Notes under the pieces: generated by a model | Database searches by the model: none | Told to the model about the DNA's origin: nothing | Seen by the model: the letters and a program-made list of their open reading frames with translations, nothing else | Made by a program: the position numbers and the translations under genes | Shown here: piece after piece, positions 36,195-45,495 of the stretch | Layout of the letters: each line of letters opens with the position of its first letter | How positions within the stretch are numbered: the stretch's first letter is position 1 | From: an uncultured Bacilli bacterium | GTDB taxonomy: Bacteria; Bacillota_I; Bacilli_A; RF39; UBA660 | Reading direction: 5' to 3' | NCBI GenBank assembly: GCA_934148535.1 | Contig: CAKPDF010000008.1 | Span: 1-62,017, forward strand | DNA length: 62,017 bases

Positions 36195-36292
36195 CTATTT
36201 ATTTATATCTTCATCTGTATAGCCAGCAATAAAATCATCAAACTTGATTATAACTGGTTCTGTTATTTCTAAAAAATCATATATCCCTAAAT
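36195..36292 (-). pseudogene. 3' remnant of a paralogue of the 310-residue unknown gene
   Basis: Read on the minus strand this 98-base piece encodes YLGIYDFLEITEPVII and on to AGYTDEDINK and a stop, matching the last 32 codons of the gene at 12672-13604 with a few changes. Its 3' flank (terminator and the TAATATTATTATTC sequence) also matches. The 5' part is gone: the stub abuts a dispersed terminator repeat that is almost identical to the one lying upstream of the intact gene. Confidence 0.85.
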
Positions 36293-36337
36293 AAAAGAAT
36301 GATAAGTATATTATCACTCTATTAATGATGTATTGTA
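36293..36337 (-). terminator. dispersed terminator repeat (copy after the second surface-protein gene)
   Basis: About 50 bases identical to 13691-13741 except at the far end: TACAATACAT, hairpin AGAGTGATAA / TTATCATTCT, then T-run on the minus strand, 27 bases after the stop codon at 36365. Confidence 0.8.
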
Positions 36338-36364
36338 ATTATTTTAATCATTATTCTAAGATAA

Positions 36365-38128
36365 TTAATCTACAACATAGGGTGAATTAACGGTACCATT
36401 ACCTGAAGAAATTTCAGTACCAGAGGCTAAAGATATACAAGGACGAACACCATATATCGTCTTAGCATCATAACCAACAAGTTTTCCATCAGATCTAACG
36501 TAAAACTCGTTCATAGTTTCGAAAATGAAATCATAAGGAGATCCAACCCAATATGCATTTTCAGTATAGAGATAATAACTATTATTAGAATCTTCACCAT
36601 TACCTCCCGCTAACATTATCTCATCTGCAGTTAATAATCCTACTGGATATGTTAAATTTCCATTTCCATTATTTGTATTAGTTGTAAATTTATCTATATT
36701 TCTAGAACACGTTAAACTTGGATTACGTAGTTTCATCCATGCTCGTTTATGAGCGGAAAAATATAAATAACTAGTAGTATCACCACCATTTGAATCCCAT
36801 CCTCCTTTAGAGTATATACTCCTATCATTACACCATACTGTATCTTCTAATTTATTTGTATAACTAGTCATATTAGTACTATACCAATTATCTATATACT
36901 CTTTTATTTTAGAGTTGTTAGTATTATTATCTAACATTTCATCTAAAGCATCATCTACTTTCTTGCCATCTGTTAAAGTTATATAATATGCAAGATCCGA
37001 GCCAACATAATAAACATAATATACATTATTGCAAGTATCAGATGAACTAAAACAAGTATAATGATAATTGTTAGAGTACTTATCACTTTCTCCAACATAA
37101 TCTACTGCACTTACTGTAGTAGTACTATTTAAAGTATATACTCCATTTGAATATGTTACATCTTTACCAAAATTAAATTCATCAGATGGTATACTCATAT
37201 CAAATTTTTTAATAGGATATACCGTTCCATACATATATCCTACATATGCAGGTGAATTGTTTGGAGTATTAAATGCACTAGTACCTATTTGAGTACTATC
37301 TCCCGTATTATTACAAGTACCATTGTTGGGTAGCCCATTATATATAAGTTTTATACCTCCTGTTTCAGTAGTTCTCACTATCTTCCAACAAAAGTTTGCA
37401 AATAATAAATTATTATTATCTACTGCACCTCTATAATAATATATTGGATTAGCCTCATCCTCAGTTCCACTTCTCATATATATACCCTTACCATTAGTAT
37501 CAGATGATATTTTAGCAAAATCTATATCAGTATCTAATGTAGCATTAGATAATATTCTAGTATATAAGTCATTAGAATTACTAATATTACATATATCTTT
37601 AGTAGATTTTGCCTCTGCATATATCTTTCCACTAAAACTAGTTTCTAAATAATTATTATTTATTTTACTAGCATCTAAATAAAAATATATTGTAAATGTT
37701 ATAGATCTAACATCATTTATATTAAAGTTATCATATAAAGTAGTTATACCTGTCTTTGTAATACTACCAGACTTAACTTCATTTGTACCTTGGTATATTT
37801 TATAACTCAATCCCCCAGAACTCAAATCTATGGAAGAAGTAATATTAGCAGATATAGAACCTAAACCGCATAAATCGCAACCAAAATTTTTAGAAATAGA
37901 CAACGTAGTATATACAGCATTATTCTTATCAAAAGATGTCTGTGCTACTAAACCATCAGTAAAATTAATATCTTGTCCTTTAGTATAATTAACTTTAAAA
38001 CATTTAGTAGTACCAGATATTAAAGTATTACCACTACTCCATACATTTATTGCATAAGTAGCACCAAAAGATAATATAAATACTATAACACTTGCAATGA
38101 TTGTCATCTTTAAACTAATATTCTTCAT
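36365..38128 (-). CDS. exported surface protein paralogous to the variable-domain protein
   Basis: The 587-residue protein starts MKNISLKMTIIASVIVFILS, almost the same signal segment as the paralogue, and shares its leader cassette. The middle carries Cys pairs (CDLCG; CNNT; CNDRS; TCSRN) and a lectin-like module: NPIYYYRGAVDNNNLLFANFCWKIVRT, AHKRAWMKLRNPSLT, LLTADEIMLAGG, AYWVGSPYDF, then IYGVRPCISL. This is the FGE/DUF6273-type adhesin layout found in other gut Firmicutes. Unlike the neighbour, the region before GVRP keeps A-ending codons and ordinary composition. A partner or ligand cannot be named. Confidence 0.7.
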   Translation of the reverse strand: MKNISLKMTIIASVIVFILSFGATYAINVWSSGNTLISGTTKCFKVNYTKGQDINFTDGLVAQTSFDKNNAVYTTLSISKNFGCDLCGLGSISANITSSIDLSSGGLSYKIYQGTNEVKSGSITKTGITTLYDNFNINDVRSITFTIYFYLDASKINNNYLETSFSGKIYAEAKSTKDICNISNSNDLYTRILSNATLDTDIDFAKISSDTNGKGIYMRSGTEDEANPIYYYRGAVDNNNLLFANFCWKIVRTTETGGIKLIYNGLPNNGTCNNTGDSTQIGTSAFNTPNNSPAYVGYMYGTVYPIKKFDMSIPSDEFNFGKDVTYSNGVYTLNSTTTVSAVDYVGESDKYSNNYHYTCFSSSDTCNNVYYVYYVGSDLAYYITLTDGKKVDDALDEMLDNNTNNSKIKEYIDNWYSTNMTSYTNKLEDTVWCNDRSIYSKGGWDSNGGDTTSYLYFSAHKRAWMKLRNPSLTCSRNIDKFTTNTNNGNGNLTYPVGLLTADEIMLAGGNGEDSNNSYYLYTENAYWVGSPYDFIFETMNEFYVRSDGKLVGYDAKTIYGVRPCISLASGTEISSGNGTVNSPYVVD

Positions 38129-38345
38129 GAGTACTTCACTTCCTCACGATAAAAAGATTTAGTTTTCTCTAAATCTATATTACTTATATTATAGGGATTT
38201 ATATCTATTAAACTAGATTTGAACCCCCCCCCATTTTAACATTTTGTTAACCATTTTTATCTACTCCTTCTATCATCTTTACTACCCAAATTATAGCATT
38301 TTTCTTAGATTTTGAAAATAGATTTATTATAATTTATTAGAAAAA
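38126..38345 (-). repeat. shared leader cassette, copy 2 (G9 tract, palindrome, hairpin)
   Basis: Same order as copy 1: palindrome TTAACA-AAA-TGTTAA at 38236-38250, nine G at 38224-38232, TATAAT near 38190, hairpin AGATTTAG / CTAAATCT with T-run at 38155-38176, GAGGAAGTG and start codon. Differences from copy 1 are mostly in the A/T-rich upstream block. The G tract has the same length in both copies. Confidence 0.7.
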
Positions 38346-38386
38346 AGAATGATAAATATATTATCACTCTCTAGTTATGTATTGTA
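38343..38386 (-). terminator. dispersed terminator repeat (copy after the ParB-like gene)
   Basis: TACAATACATAACTA, hairpin with AGAGTGATAA / TTATCATTCT and a T-run on the minus strand, 29 bases after the stop codon at 38416. Confidence 0.8.
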
Positions 38387-38415
38387 ATTTTCTTTAATAA
38401 TTTAAATAATCATTT

Positions 38416-39414
38416 TTATTCTTGATAAGAATTAATATAACTTTTAGCAATATTATCAATATAAATTTTATTATTATCATTATTATCAATTATATCTAAA
38501 AAGAAATTAAATACATCCTCATTTTTAATATTATAAATTATTTTTAATAAAGTATCTTTGAACAGTGCTTCATTAGTAGAATAATATAAATCAAATATTT
38601 TTTCTAAAGAAACTATACCATTAAAATAATCATTTAAAATTTCTTTCATTATAATACTATCCATATTAAGTGGTAATTCAGATATAGCACTTAAACAAGA
38701 TATATAATCAAAATAATCAATATATTTGAAATAAACATCACTATAAACTTTATTATCAAGCTTAAAATGTTCCTTTTCTTTTGCTGATTTAAAATTAAGA
38801 TTATCACATTTTGCATCAGTTTGAACTATTACTATAGCAGGTGCTAATTCTCCTTTAATAGCACTAGCGCATATTTTATGATGACCATCAAGTACAAAAG
38901 CATCATAAAATTTATTAGATATAATTATACTTCTTTTTCTTATACTAGAATTATTATATTTATGCAAATAATTATCTACTATATCTTGATTATAATCATC
39001 ACAATTTTCTAATCCATTAATAGTAAAAAAACTATCATTTATACAAGGACTCTCCAAATCAGTCACTAATTCTTCATAAGAGTAAAAGAACTTACCATTT
39101 TTATTTAAAGGTGCTACTTTAGTATCAATAATTCTATAATTACCACTTTCTAAATTTTCTATAAGAGGACTTATATAATTTAAATAGTCTTCTAAATTTT
39201 CAATATAATTATTATAATTGTTTTTCCTATAAGAAAAATCATTGAAATTATATTCATACATTTTTAATTTATCATAAATAGAACCAGTAATAGCTTCAAA
39301 ATCTGCTACTAAAGTGTTATCAATAGTTAAACCTGTATTATCAAATCTTATATTCCCATTACCTTTAACACTTATTTCTAATTCATTATCTTTTCTATTA
39401 ATTATTTTTATCAT
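38416..39414 (-). CDS. hypothetical protein with a ParB-like DGHH motif
   Basis: The 332-residue protein is unknown to me as a whole. Around residue 170-180 it reads FVLDGHHKICASAIKG, the DGHH(R/K) signature of ParB/sulfiredoxin-type nucleotide-binding folds, preceded by a long N-terminal region with several Tyr/Asn-rich helices. The C-terminal 110 residues look like a helical, Asp/Asn-rich repeat region. ParB-like folds bind CTP or ATP, so a nucleotide-dependent role is possible. It lies directly downstream of a GH25 gene on the same strand, 33 bases away. Confidence 0.55.
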   Translation of the reverse strand: MIKIINRKDNELEISVKGNGNIRFDNTGLTIDNTLVADFEAITGSIYDKLKMYEYNFNDFSYRKNNYNNYIENLEDYLNYISPLIENLESGNYRIIDTKVAPLNKNGKFFYSYEELVTDLESPCINDSFFTINGLENCDDYNQDIVDNYLHKYNNSSIRKRSIIISNKFYDAFVLDGHHKICASAIKGELAPAIVIVQTDAKCDNLNFKSAKEKEHFKLDNKVYSDVYFKYIDYFDYISCLSAISELPLNMDSIIMKEILNDYFNGIVSLEKIFDLYYSTNEALFKDTLLKIIYNIKNEDVFNFFLDIIDNNDNNKIYIDNIAKSYINSYQE

Positions 39415-39447
39415 TTCAATCTCCCTGCCTAACTATTATTTCAACCT

Positions 39448-40653
39448 CTATTTATTTTTATACAATATATCTATATCTACATAACTATCAATACCATCTA
39501 TTTTACCATCACTACACATTTGCCACATCATATATTCTTTATCATATTCAGTTTTAGTAGCGTAATTAGCAAGCCAAATATTCTTATTATCTACATTCCA
39601 AATATTTTCTAAATAATATTTACTGCCATAAAGCATACCTTTATATCCATAATTTTCAATTTCAGAAATAAAAGTATCACTAATTGCATTAAGTTTATGT
39701 AAGCTTACATTATAAGTATTAAAATTACTCCAATTTTCCCAATCAAATACAATAGGTAAATCTATACTATATTTACTTACTTTAGAAATTACCCACTTAG
39801 CTTGTTCTTTAGCTTCTTTAATATCACTAGCGTGTGAATAATAATAAATACCAATTTTAAAGCCTAAAGAAGAAAATCCTTCTATATTATTTTCAAATGT
39901 TGGATCTAATATACTATCTCCACCTTTAGTATCTTGACCTCCTACTTTAATCATAACAAATTCTGCCTTAGCGTCTTTTACTTTAGAATAATCAATTTCA
40001 CCTTGCCACTTAGAAACATCTATACCCATCATAGTATCTTTAGTCTTATAATTATTTATAGCGTCATTAAAAGAAATATAGCTATCTTTTTTGGAAGTAT
40101 TAGGCTTTTTATTTTTATCTGGATCTACTACTTTTAATGTAAATTTCTTAGAAGCAATATTACCACTATTATCAGTAACTTTATACTCTAAATTATAACT
40201 TCCTTCTTTATTAATATCATAATTACCTATTATTTCTCTTTTAGGATTGTTATCATAATTATCTACAGACATTATGATATCTTCTAATTTTTTATCACTA
40301 TTAACATTAATAGTATATGTATTATTAACATATATAATAGGCTCTTCAGTATCAATAATATTTATAGAAACAGTACCATAATTCTTTCTACCTTTCTTAT
40401 CTTCATATAAAAACTTAATTTCTCTTTCTCCTAAAGAATCAGTACCAACATAAAAATCATTAATAACCCTACCATCAATATTCTCTATCAAATCAGAAAT
40501 ACTAACCTTACTATATACTAAAACATCTAAATTATCTTTATACTTAATCTTACTATTATCTATTCTTATTCTAAAGAAAATTAAATATACCAAACATATT
40601 AATGTTATTAATAAGAAAGTAACTAAAATAATAAAAATAATTTTCTTCTTCAT
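39448..40653 (-). CDS. membrane-anchored GH25 lysozyme with Ig-like domain
   Basis: The 401-residue protein has an N-terminal membrane anchor (residues 5-27), then a DUF5011/cadherin-like Ig domain (EEPIIYVNNTYTINVN ... YNLEYKVTDNSGNIASKKFTLKV) around residues 105-175. The GH25 catalytic domain (from residue 210) shows MGIDVSKWQGEIDYSKVK, FVMIKVGG and the acidic IVFDWENW. It should cut peptidoglycan glycan strands outside the cell. It overlaps in function with the ricin-type GH25 at 4.3 kb. It lies just downstream of glmM on the same strand, a 19-base gap. Confidence 0.88.
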   Translation of the reverse strand: MKKKIIFIILVTFLLITLICLVYLIFFRIRIDNSKIKYKDNLDVLVYSKVSISDLIENIDGRVINDFYVGTDSLGEREIKFLYEDKKGRKNYGTVSINIIDTEEPIIYVNNTYTINVNSDKKLEDIIMSVDNYDNNPKREIIGNYDINKEGSYNLEYKVTDNSGNIASKKFTLKVVDPDKNKKPNTSKKDSYISFNDAINNYKTKDTMMGIDVSKWQGEIDYSKVKDAKAEFVMIKVGGQDTKGGDSILDPTFENNIEGFSSLGFKIGIYYYSHASDIKEAKEQAKWVISKVSKYSIDLPIVFDWENWSNFNTYNVSLHKLNAISDTFISEIENYGYKGMLYGSKYYLENIWNVDNKNIWLANYATKTEYDKEYMMWQMCSDGKIDGIDSYVDIDILYKNK

Positions 40654-40672
40654 CTTTCACCTCAAAACATAA

Positions 40673-42022
40673 TTACTTAAGTTCTTCTTCTATCATATTA
40701 GCAAGTTCTTTAGCATAGTCACTAATCTCACCTTTGTCACTACCTTCGATCATAACTCTAATTAAAGGTTCAGTACCAGAAGGCCTTACTAATACTCTAC
40801 CATTACTTCCAAAATAATTACTAACTTCTTCTATTTTATCCTTAATCTTTTCATTTAAATAAAAATCATTCTTCTTATCGTTTTCAACCTTAGCATTTAC
40901 TAATACTTGCGGATATTTTTTCATTAAAGATGTAAGAAGACTAAATTTACAATTGCTATTAGCAAGAATAGAAAATATTATTAAACTAGTAAGTTCTCCA
41001 TCTCCAGTATTAGCAAAATCTTTCAAAATAATATGACCTGATTGTTCTCCCCCTAATGAATAATTACCAAGAAGTAACTCTTCTAATACATACCTATCTC
41101 CTACTTTAGTAGCAATAAAAGAAATATCATTATCTTTGCAATAATTAATAAATCCTAAATTACTCATAACAGTACCAACAATAGTATTATTTTTTAACAT
41201 ATTTTTATTTTTTAAATCATTACCAATTATAGATAAAACATAATCTCCATCAATAATATTACCTACTTCATCTATAAATATAGCTCTATCAGCATCTCCG
41301 TCATAGCATACTCCACCATCAAGATTATTTTCTAAAATATATTCTCTTAAAAATTCTGGATGCATAGAGCCACATCCATCATTTATATTATGACCATTAG
41401 GACTACAGTTTAATATTTTATATTTACAGCCTAATTTAGAAAATACATAATCTGCTACAAGAGATGATGCTCCATTACTACAATCAATAGCAATATTTAA
41501 ATTACTAAAATTAGTATTAGGATTATATTTATTTAAACATTCTAATAAATAATCTCCATAATCTTTTAAAATATTATCTTTATATATAATGCTACCTATT
41601 CTATCACATGGATATTCAAAATTATCTCTTACATATTTCTCTATCTCATCTTCTATTTCGTCTGGTAATTTAAAGCCATCTGAATCAAATATTTTAATTC
41701 CATTATACATATAAGGGTTATGAGATGCTGTAACCATAATACCAGCATCTAATTCATAATGTTTAACTAAATAAGATATAGCAGGTGTTGGTAACATAGA
41801 AGCATCTATTACATCAACACCTAGTGAGCATAATCCTGCTATTAAACTAGATACTAACATATTAGCAGATTCCCTGCCATCGTTTGCAATTATTACTTTA
41901 ACATTATCTTTATTCTTAGTAAGTACGTAAGCACAAGCTTTACCTAACTTCATAGCAAGTTCTGGAGTAAGTTCTTTATTAGCAACTCCTCTTACACCAT
42001 CAGTTCCAAATAATCTAGCCAT
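40673..42022 (-). CDS. glmM: phosphoglucosamine mutase
   Basis: The 449-residue enzyme starts RLFGTDGVRGVAN, has the phosphoserine loop GIMVTASHNPYMYNGIK, the metal loop DGDADRAIF, the sugar loop GGEQSGHI and the phosphate loop VRPSGTEPLIRVM. It converts glucosamine 6-phosphate to glucosamine 1-phosphate for peptidoglycan precursors. One base separates it from the hexapeptide-repeat gene upstream, so the two are probably coupled. Confidence 0.97.
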   Translation of the reverse strand: MARLFGTDGVRGVANKELTPELAMKLGKACAYVLTKNKDNVKVIIANDGRESANMLVSSLIAGLCSLGVDVIDASMLPTPAISYLVKHYELDAGIMVTASHNPYMYNGIKIFDSDGFKLPDEIEDEIEKYVRDNFEYPCDRIGSIIYKDNILKDYGDYLLECLNKYNPNTNFSNLNIAIDCSNGASSLVADYVFSKLGCKYKILNCSPNGHNINDGCGSMHPEFLREYILENNLDGGVCYDGDADRAIFIDEVGNIIDGDYVLSIIGNDLKNKNMLKNNTIVGTVMSNLGFINYCKDNDISFIATKVGDRYVLEELLLGNYSLGGEQSGHIILKDFANTGDGELTSLIIFSILANSNCKFSLLTSLMKKYPQVLVNAKVENDKKNDFYLNEKIKDKIEEVSNYFGSNGRVLVRPSGTEPLIRVMIEGSDKGEISDYAKELANMIEEELK

Positions 42023-42023
42023 A

Positions 42024-42683
42024 TTATCTTTCTTCCTTTCTAACTATAACATCATCACTTTTCATAATGCTATTTTCTTCTATTACTCCTCTTACTCTAA
42101 CTAAAGGATATATACTAGTATTCTTTTTTATTATAGTACCAGGAAATAATACGCTATTACAACCTACATCTACATAAGAAGATATAATAGATCCCGTTTT
42201 TCTTAGATTAGTTTCTAAATACTCATTATTATATTTGATAGTTATATTACTCTTATCATTTTTTAAATTACTTAATATTACTCCAGCACCTAAATGACTG
42301 TGATATCCTATAATAGAATCTCCTACATAATTATAATGAGGTATTTGACATTCATCAAATATAATAGAATTTTTTATTTCAACGCTATTACCTATAACAC
42401 AATTTTTTCCGATAATAACATTTCCTCTTAAATAGGCTCCAGGTCTTATTTCAGTATTACTATCTATAATGCAAGGGGCTATTATAGTAGCAAATTTATC
42501 TATTTTGACATTTTCTCCTACCCAAATATTTTTATCAATTTCTTTATATTTTTCTTTATCCAAAGAATTTCCTAGATTAATTATTTCTTCTTTAATTTTA
42601 GGTAATACTTCCCATGGATAATTAACATTTTTAAATAAAACTTCACTAATAGTTTTATAATCATCAATAATATCTTTTAACAT
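42024..42683 (-). CDS. left-handed beta-helix (hexapeptide repeat) transferase, GlmU C-domain-like
   Basis: The 219-residue protein carries hexapeptide repeats from residue 55 onward (VGENVKIDKFATIIAPCIIDSN; IGKNCVIGNSVEIKNSIIF; GYHSHLGAGVILSNLKND), resembling the acetyltransferase half of GlmU and related nucleotidyltransferases. The GlmU uridylyltransferase half is absent. The direct coupling with glmM suggests a step in UDP-GlcNAc synthesis or sugar modification. The N-terminal 50 residues are helical and unassigned. Confidence 0.75.
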   Translation of the reverse strand: MLKDIIDDYKTISEVLFKNVNYPWEVLPKIKEEIINLGNSLDKEKYKEIDKNIWVGENVKIDKFATIIAPCIIDSNTEIRPGAYLRGNVIIGKNCVIGNSVEIKNSIIFDECQIPHYNYVGDSIIGYHSHLGAGVILSNLKNDKSNITIKYNNEYLETNLRKTGSIISSYVDVGCNSVLFPGTIIKKNTSIYPLVRVRGVIEENSIMKSDDVIVRKEER

Positions 42684-42798
42684 AACACATATCCTTTCTA
42701 TATGAATTAATTATACAAAATATTTTATATTTTAGCAAGTAGTACAATACATAACACAAAAGACTAACTACTAAAAAGTTGGCCTTAATACAATAATA

Positions 42799-43955
42799 TT
42801 ATTTATCAATATATTTACTATATAAATTATTTGCTATTTCATTATAATCGCTAAAGTTCTTACTAACAGTATTGCCATATACATCTTTACTCTCATCTAG
42901 ACCAGTATTGTTAACCGCAGCAAAAGTTACATTGCCAAACCTAGTTCCTGTAGTAGCCTTTCCTCAAACAGTAAAATCAACTCCAGCCCAATCTGCTTCA
43001 ACACCTTGACCTAAAATATGCTGTGGTATCGTAAATTCTTTTGATAATAATATTTTAGCAATTACTTGTAATTGATTAATCATCGCATCAGTAGCACCCG
43101 TACTTTTTAAATACTCTATTCCTCCACCTTTAACTTTTATATAATTCCACTTTGAACCTCCGGAATTGCAATATACTGGACAATAGCTAAACAAATTTTT
43201 AATATCATCATAAGTTATATTACTAGCACTACTTTTTATAGCACCTTTTCCTCCTCTAGAAATAGTCGTATACAAATTATTTATCATTACAGCACCAGTA
43301 ATTAACTGCTTTTAAATCCATCAGGATAGCCACCTGCTTCCATACCAATTCCCGCTGCTAGCAGATTAACTGTATCATCATCAAAATTCATATCATTTAT
43401 ATTAGTATTACTACTACCACTTGGGGAAACTGATGGTCTAACATTTTCCTCCTTCTGTTGTTTTAATTTTGCATCTGCAATTATTTCTTCTTTTACAAGT
43501 TCAATTACTTCTTTATATTCTTCTTTCTTTTCTTCATCTTTTATTCTATTAATATACGACAAAGCATTTTCTATCTTAATAAAATCGCCACTTTCCTTAG
43601 CTTCTGCCACTAAATTCCAAGCATAATCTGCTTCTTTTTCTTCAATAGTACTACTCTCAGCATTAGTAATACAAGAAATATAAGAAGTATCTGTTTCTAA
43701 AGAATTATCAACTATCTTTATCACAAAAGATACTATAGTAGGAACAAAGAATAATACAACACAAAAAATAAGCCTTTTTAAAGATAATTTAGTATTCTTA
43801 TTCATATCTTCTTCTTTCCCAGCTACTACATTTTTAAAGAAATCTAACACCATCATCAATATTAATCCCATTGGCACTAAAATAAAAACATATTTCAAAA
43901 GTATTTTTACATACATTATAACCCTTAGTACATCTGGATTATTACAAGCATCCAT
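42799..43955 (-). pseudogene. broken membrane-anchored cell-wall hydrolase (SleB-like) gene
   Basis: Two open frames and a tail add up to one protein. The 5' part (43302-43955) has two hydrophobic segments, a Lys/Glu-rich linker and NLLAAGIGMEAGGYPDGFK. After a one-base loss in TTTAAAAG near 43305 the frame continues with QLITGAVMINNLYTTI (the EAGG...GAV.NN pattern of SleB-type hydrolases) through 42964, meets an in-frame TGA, and then reads 54 more sensible codons (GKATTGTRFGNVTF ...) to TAA at 42799. Two lesions indicate inactivation unless the sequence contains errors. Confidence 0.75.
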
Positions 43956-44056
43956 CTAAACACCTCTTTCATATTTATATAAATATTATAAAATAATTAA
44001 AAGTAAAAGTAAATAATTTTAGATACAAATAAAAAAATAAATAGATATTGAATTAC

Positions 44057-44947
44057 CTATTTATCTTTTAATACTCCTCTACCATCAAAAATTGGTATAA
44101 AACTTTCACTTTGAGTTTCTTCATCTTGAACGAAACAATTTCTAATTCCTAAATCATATGCATAATCTATCATATTTTCATATTCTTCTTTTGTTATTTT
44201 TCTATTAAGATTATCATATTCTAATTTTCTAATAGGAGTATATTGATTCATAATAGAAATATAAATATTATCTTTATAAGTATCATATAAATATTTGATA
44301 ATTTTCTTACTATCATTAGCTAATCCTGGTAGCATTAAATGTCTGACCAATACTCCTTTAGTCATCATCATATCCTCATTAAAAATATTCTTACCTACTT
44401 GTTTATACATTTCTTCTATTGCTTTTGTAGCGTATTCAAAATACTTAGAAGATCTACTATATTTTATTGCATATTCATCACTATAATATTTTAAATCAGG
44501 TAAATAAACATCAACTATACCATCTAGTTTTTTTATAGTATCAACGTTCTCATATCCACTAGTATTATAAACAATAGGTATTTTTAACCCTTTCTCTTTA
44601 GCGAGTTTTATACCTTCAATTATTTTATCTACATAATGAGTAGGTGTTACTAAATTAATGTTATTAGCACCTAAATCTTGCAATTCTAAACATATTTCAG
44701 CAAATCTAGAAACACTAACTTTATAGCCAATATTTTTAGTACTAATATCATAATTTTGACAAAATATACATTTCATATTACAATGTGAAAAAAATATAGT
44801 ACCAGAACCATTACTTCCTGATATGCAAGGTTCTTCCCACATATGAATACTAGCTCTTGCAATTTTTAAATCCTCTGAAGCTTCACAAAAACCATATGTT
44901 TTAGTTCTATCGACATTACATTTTCTAGGACAAATACTACATTTCAT
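44057..44947 (-). CDS. radical-SAM protein of the PflX (COG1313) type
   Basis: The 296-residue protein starts with four conserved Cys (MKCSICPRKCNVDR ... GFCEA), then RASIHMWEEPCISGSNGSGTIFFSHCNMKCIFCQNYDIS with the CxxxCxxC cluster motif. This is the PflX pattern, related to pyruvate formate-lyase activating enzymes but with an unknown substrate. The rest is a partial TIM barrel (VYLPDLKYYSDEYAIKYS). It lies five bases downstream of a small two-helix membrane protein gene. Confidence 0.85.
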   Translation of the reverse strand: MKCSICPRKCNVDRTKTYGFCEASEDLKIARASIHMWEEPCISGSNGSGTIFFSHCNMKCIFCQNYDISTKNIGYKVSVSRFAEICLELQDLGANNINLVTPTHYVDKIIEGIKLAKEKGLKIPIVYNTSGYENVDTIKKLDGIVDVYLPDLKYYSDEYAIKYSRSSKYFEYATKAIEEMYKQVGKNIFNEDMMMTKGVLVRHLMLPGLANDSKKIIKYLYDTYKDNIYISIMNQYTPIRKLEYDNLNRKITKEEYENMIDYAYDLGIRNCFVQDEETQSESFIPIFDGRGVLKDK

Positions 44948-44951
44948 AATT

Positions 44952-45455
44952 CTACCTCTTTCTTACTAATCTTTTTATATTCCTTAAATTATAATTATCT
45001 ATATTATTCATATTTATTTCGCTTATTTTATCTTTATTTTTAAAATAATAATAGTACTTAGCCTGATCATCTATTACATTAATCTTATTTGCAAAATCTT
45101 TAAGTAATTTTTTCCAAGTTAAAATATCAATACTAAATAAACAACCACCTATTAAAACACCTGCTACTATATTATTATCTTTGCTAAAATTTTCCATTAA
45201 TTGTAAAGTACCTATAAATAAAGCAGCAAGGCCAAAGCTACCTAAAGATACACCTGTAAGATATTTGTTTTTACCTAAATATTCTTTAGCATATGCAACT
45301 CCCTGAATTTCCATAAGTTTTTCTATTTCTTCTTTTTTAGAAATATCTACTTTATAAATAGAGCCATCTAAATGATAAACATATATTAAATCATTAATAT
45401 TTTCATATTTTTTTATAACTTCATAATCTGCATAGCCTAAAATGCTATTCTTCAT
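44952..45455 (-). CDS. hypothetical protein with two membrane segments
   Basis: The 167-residue protein is unknown to me. Two hydrophobic segments, about residues 72-88 (TGVSLGSFGLAALFIGTL) and 97-115 (NNIVAGVLIGGCLFSIDIL), separate a soluble N-terminal part from a basic, Tyr/Lys-rich C-terminus. The start at 45455 (MKNSILGY) follows AAAGGTGAGA; a GTG further up overlaps that site. Close spacing suggests co-transcription with the downstream PflX-type gene. Confidence 0.6.
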   Translation of the reverse strand: MKNSILGYADYEVIKKYENINDLIYVYHLDGSIYKVDISKKEEIEKLMEIQGVAYAKEYLGKNKYLTGVSLGSFGLAALFIGTLQLMENFSKDNNIVAGVLIGGCLFSIDILTWKKLLKDFANKINVIDDQAKYYYYFKNKDKISEINMNNIDNYNLRNIKRLVRKR

Positions 45456-45495
45456 ATAAAATCTCACCTTTCTTTATATAATACACTAAAAACAA

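Noticed and set aside
36400..36570. A second DGR variable region at the 3' end of the paralogous surface-protein gene
   Set aside because: The stretch before GVRP keeps normal AT-rich, A-ending codons and shows no adenine depletion, so it is more likely an invariant relative.
33371..38128. DGR template repeat or reverse transcriptase inside the window
   Set aside because: No frame has a YxDD-type RT motif and I found no second copy of the GC-rich block on either strand.
42964..42966. UGA read as tryptophan (genetic code 4)
   Set aside because: TGA is a genuine stop in ATGA overlaps of spoVAD-spoVAE and trmR-trhP1, Trp is written TGG elsewhere, and the same gene has a second lesion.
43295..43320. 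Programmed -1 frameshifting at TTTAAAAG in the wall-hydrolase gene
   Set aside because: The zero frame reads TTT-AAA-AGC, not the register of a slippery X-XXY-YYZ heptamer, and the gene has a downstream nonsense codon as well.
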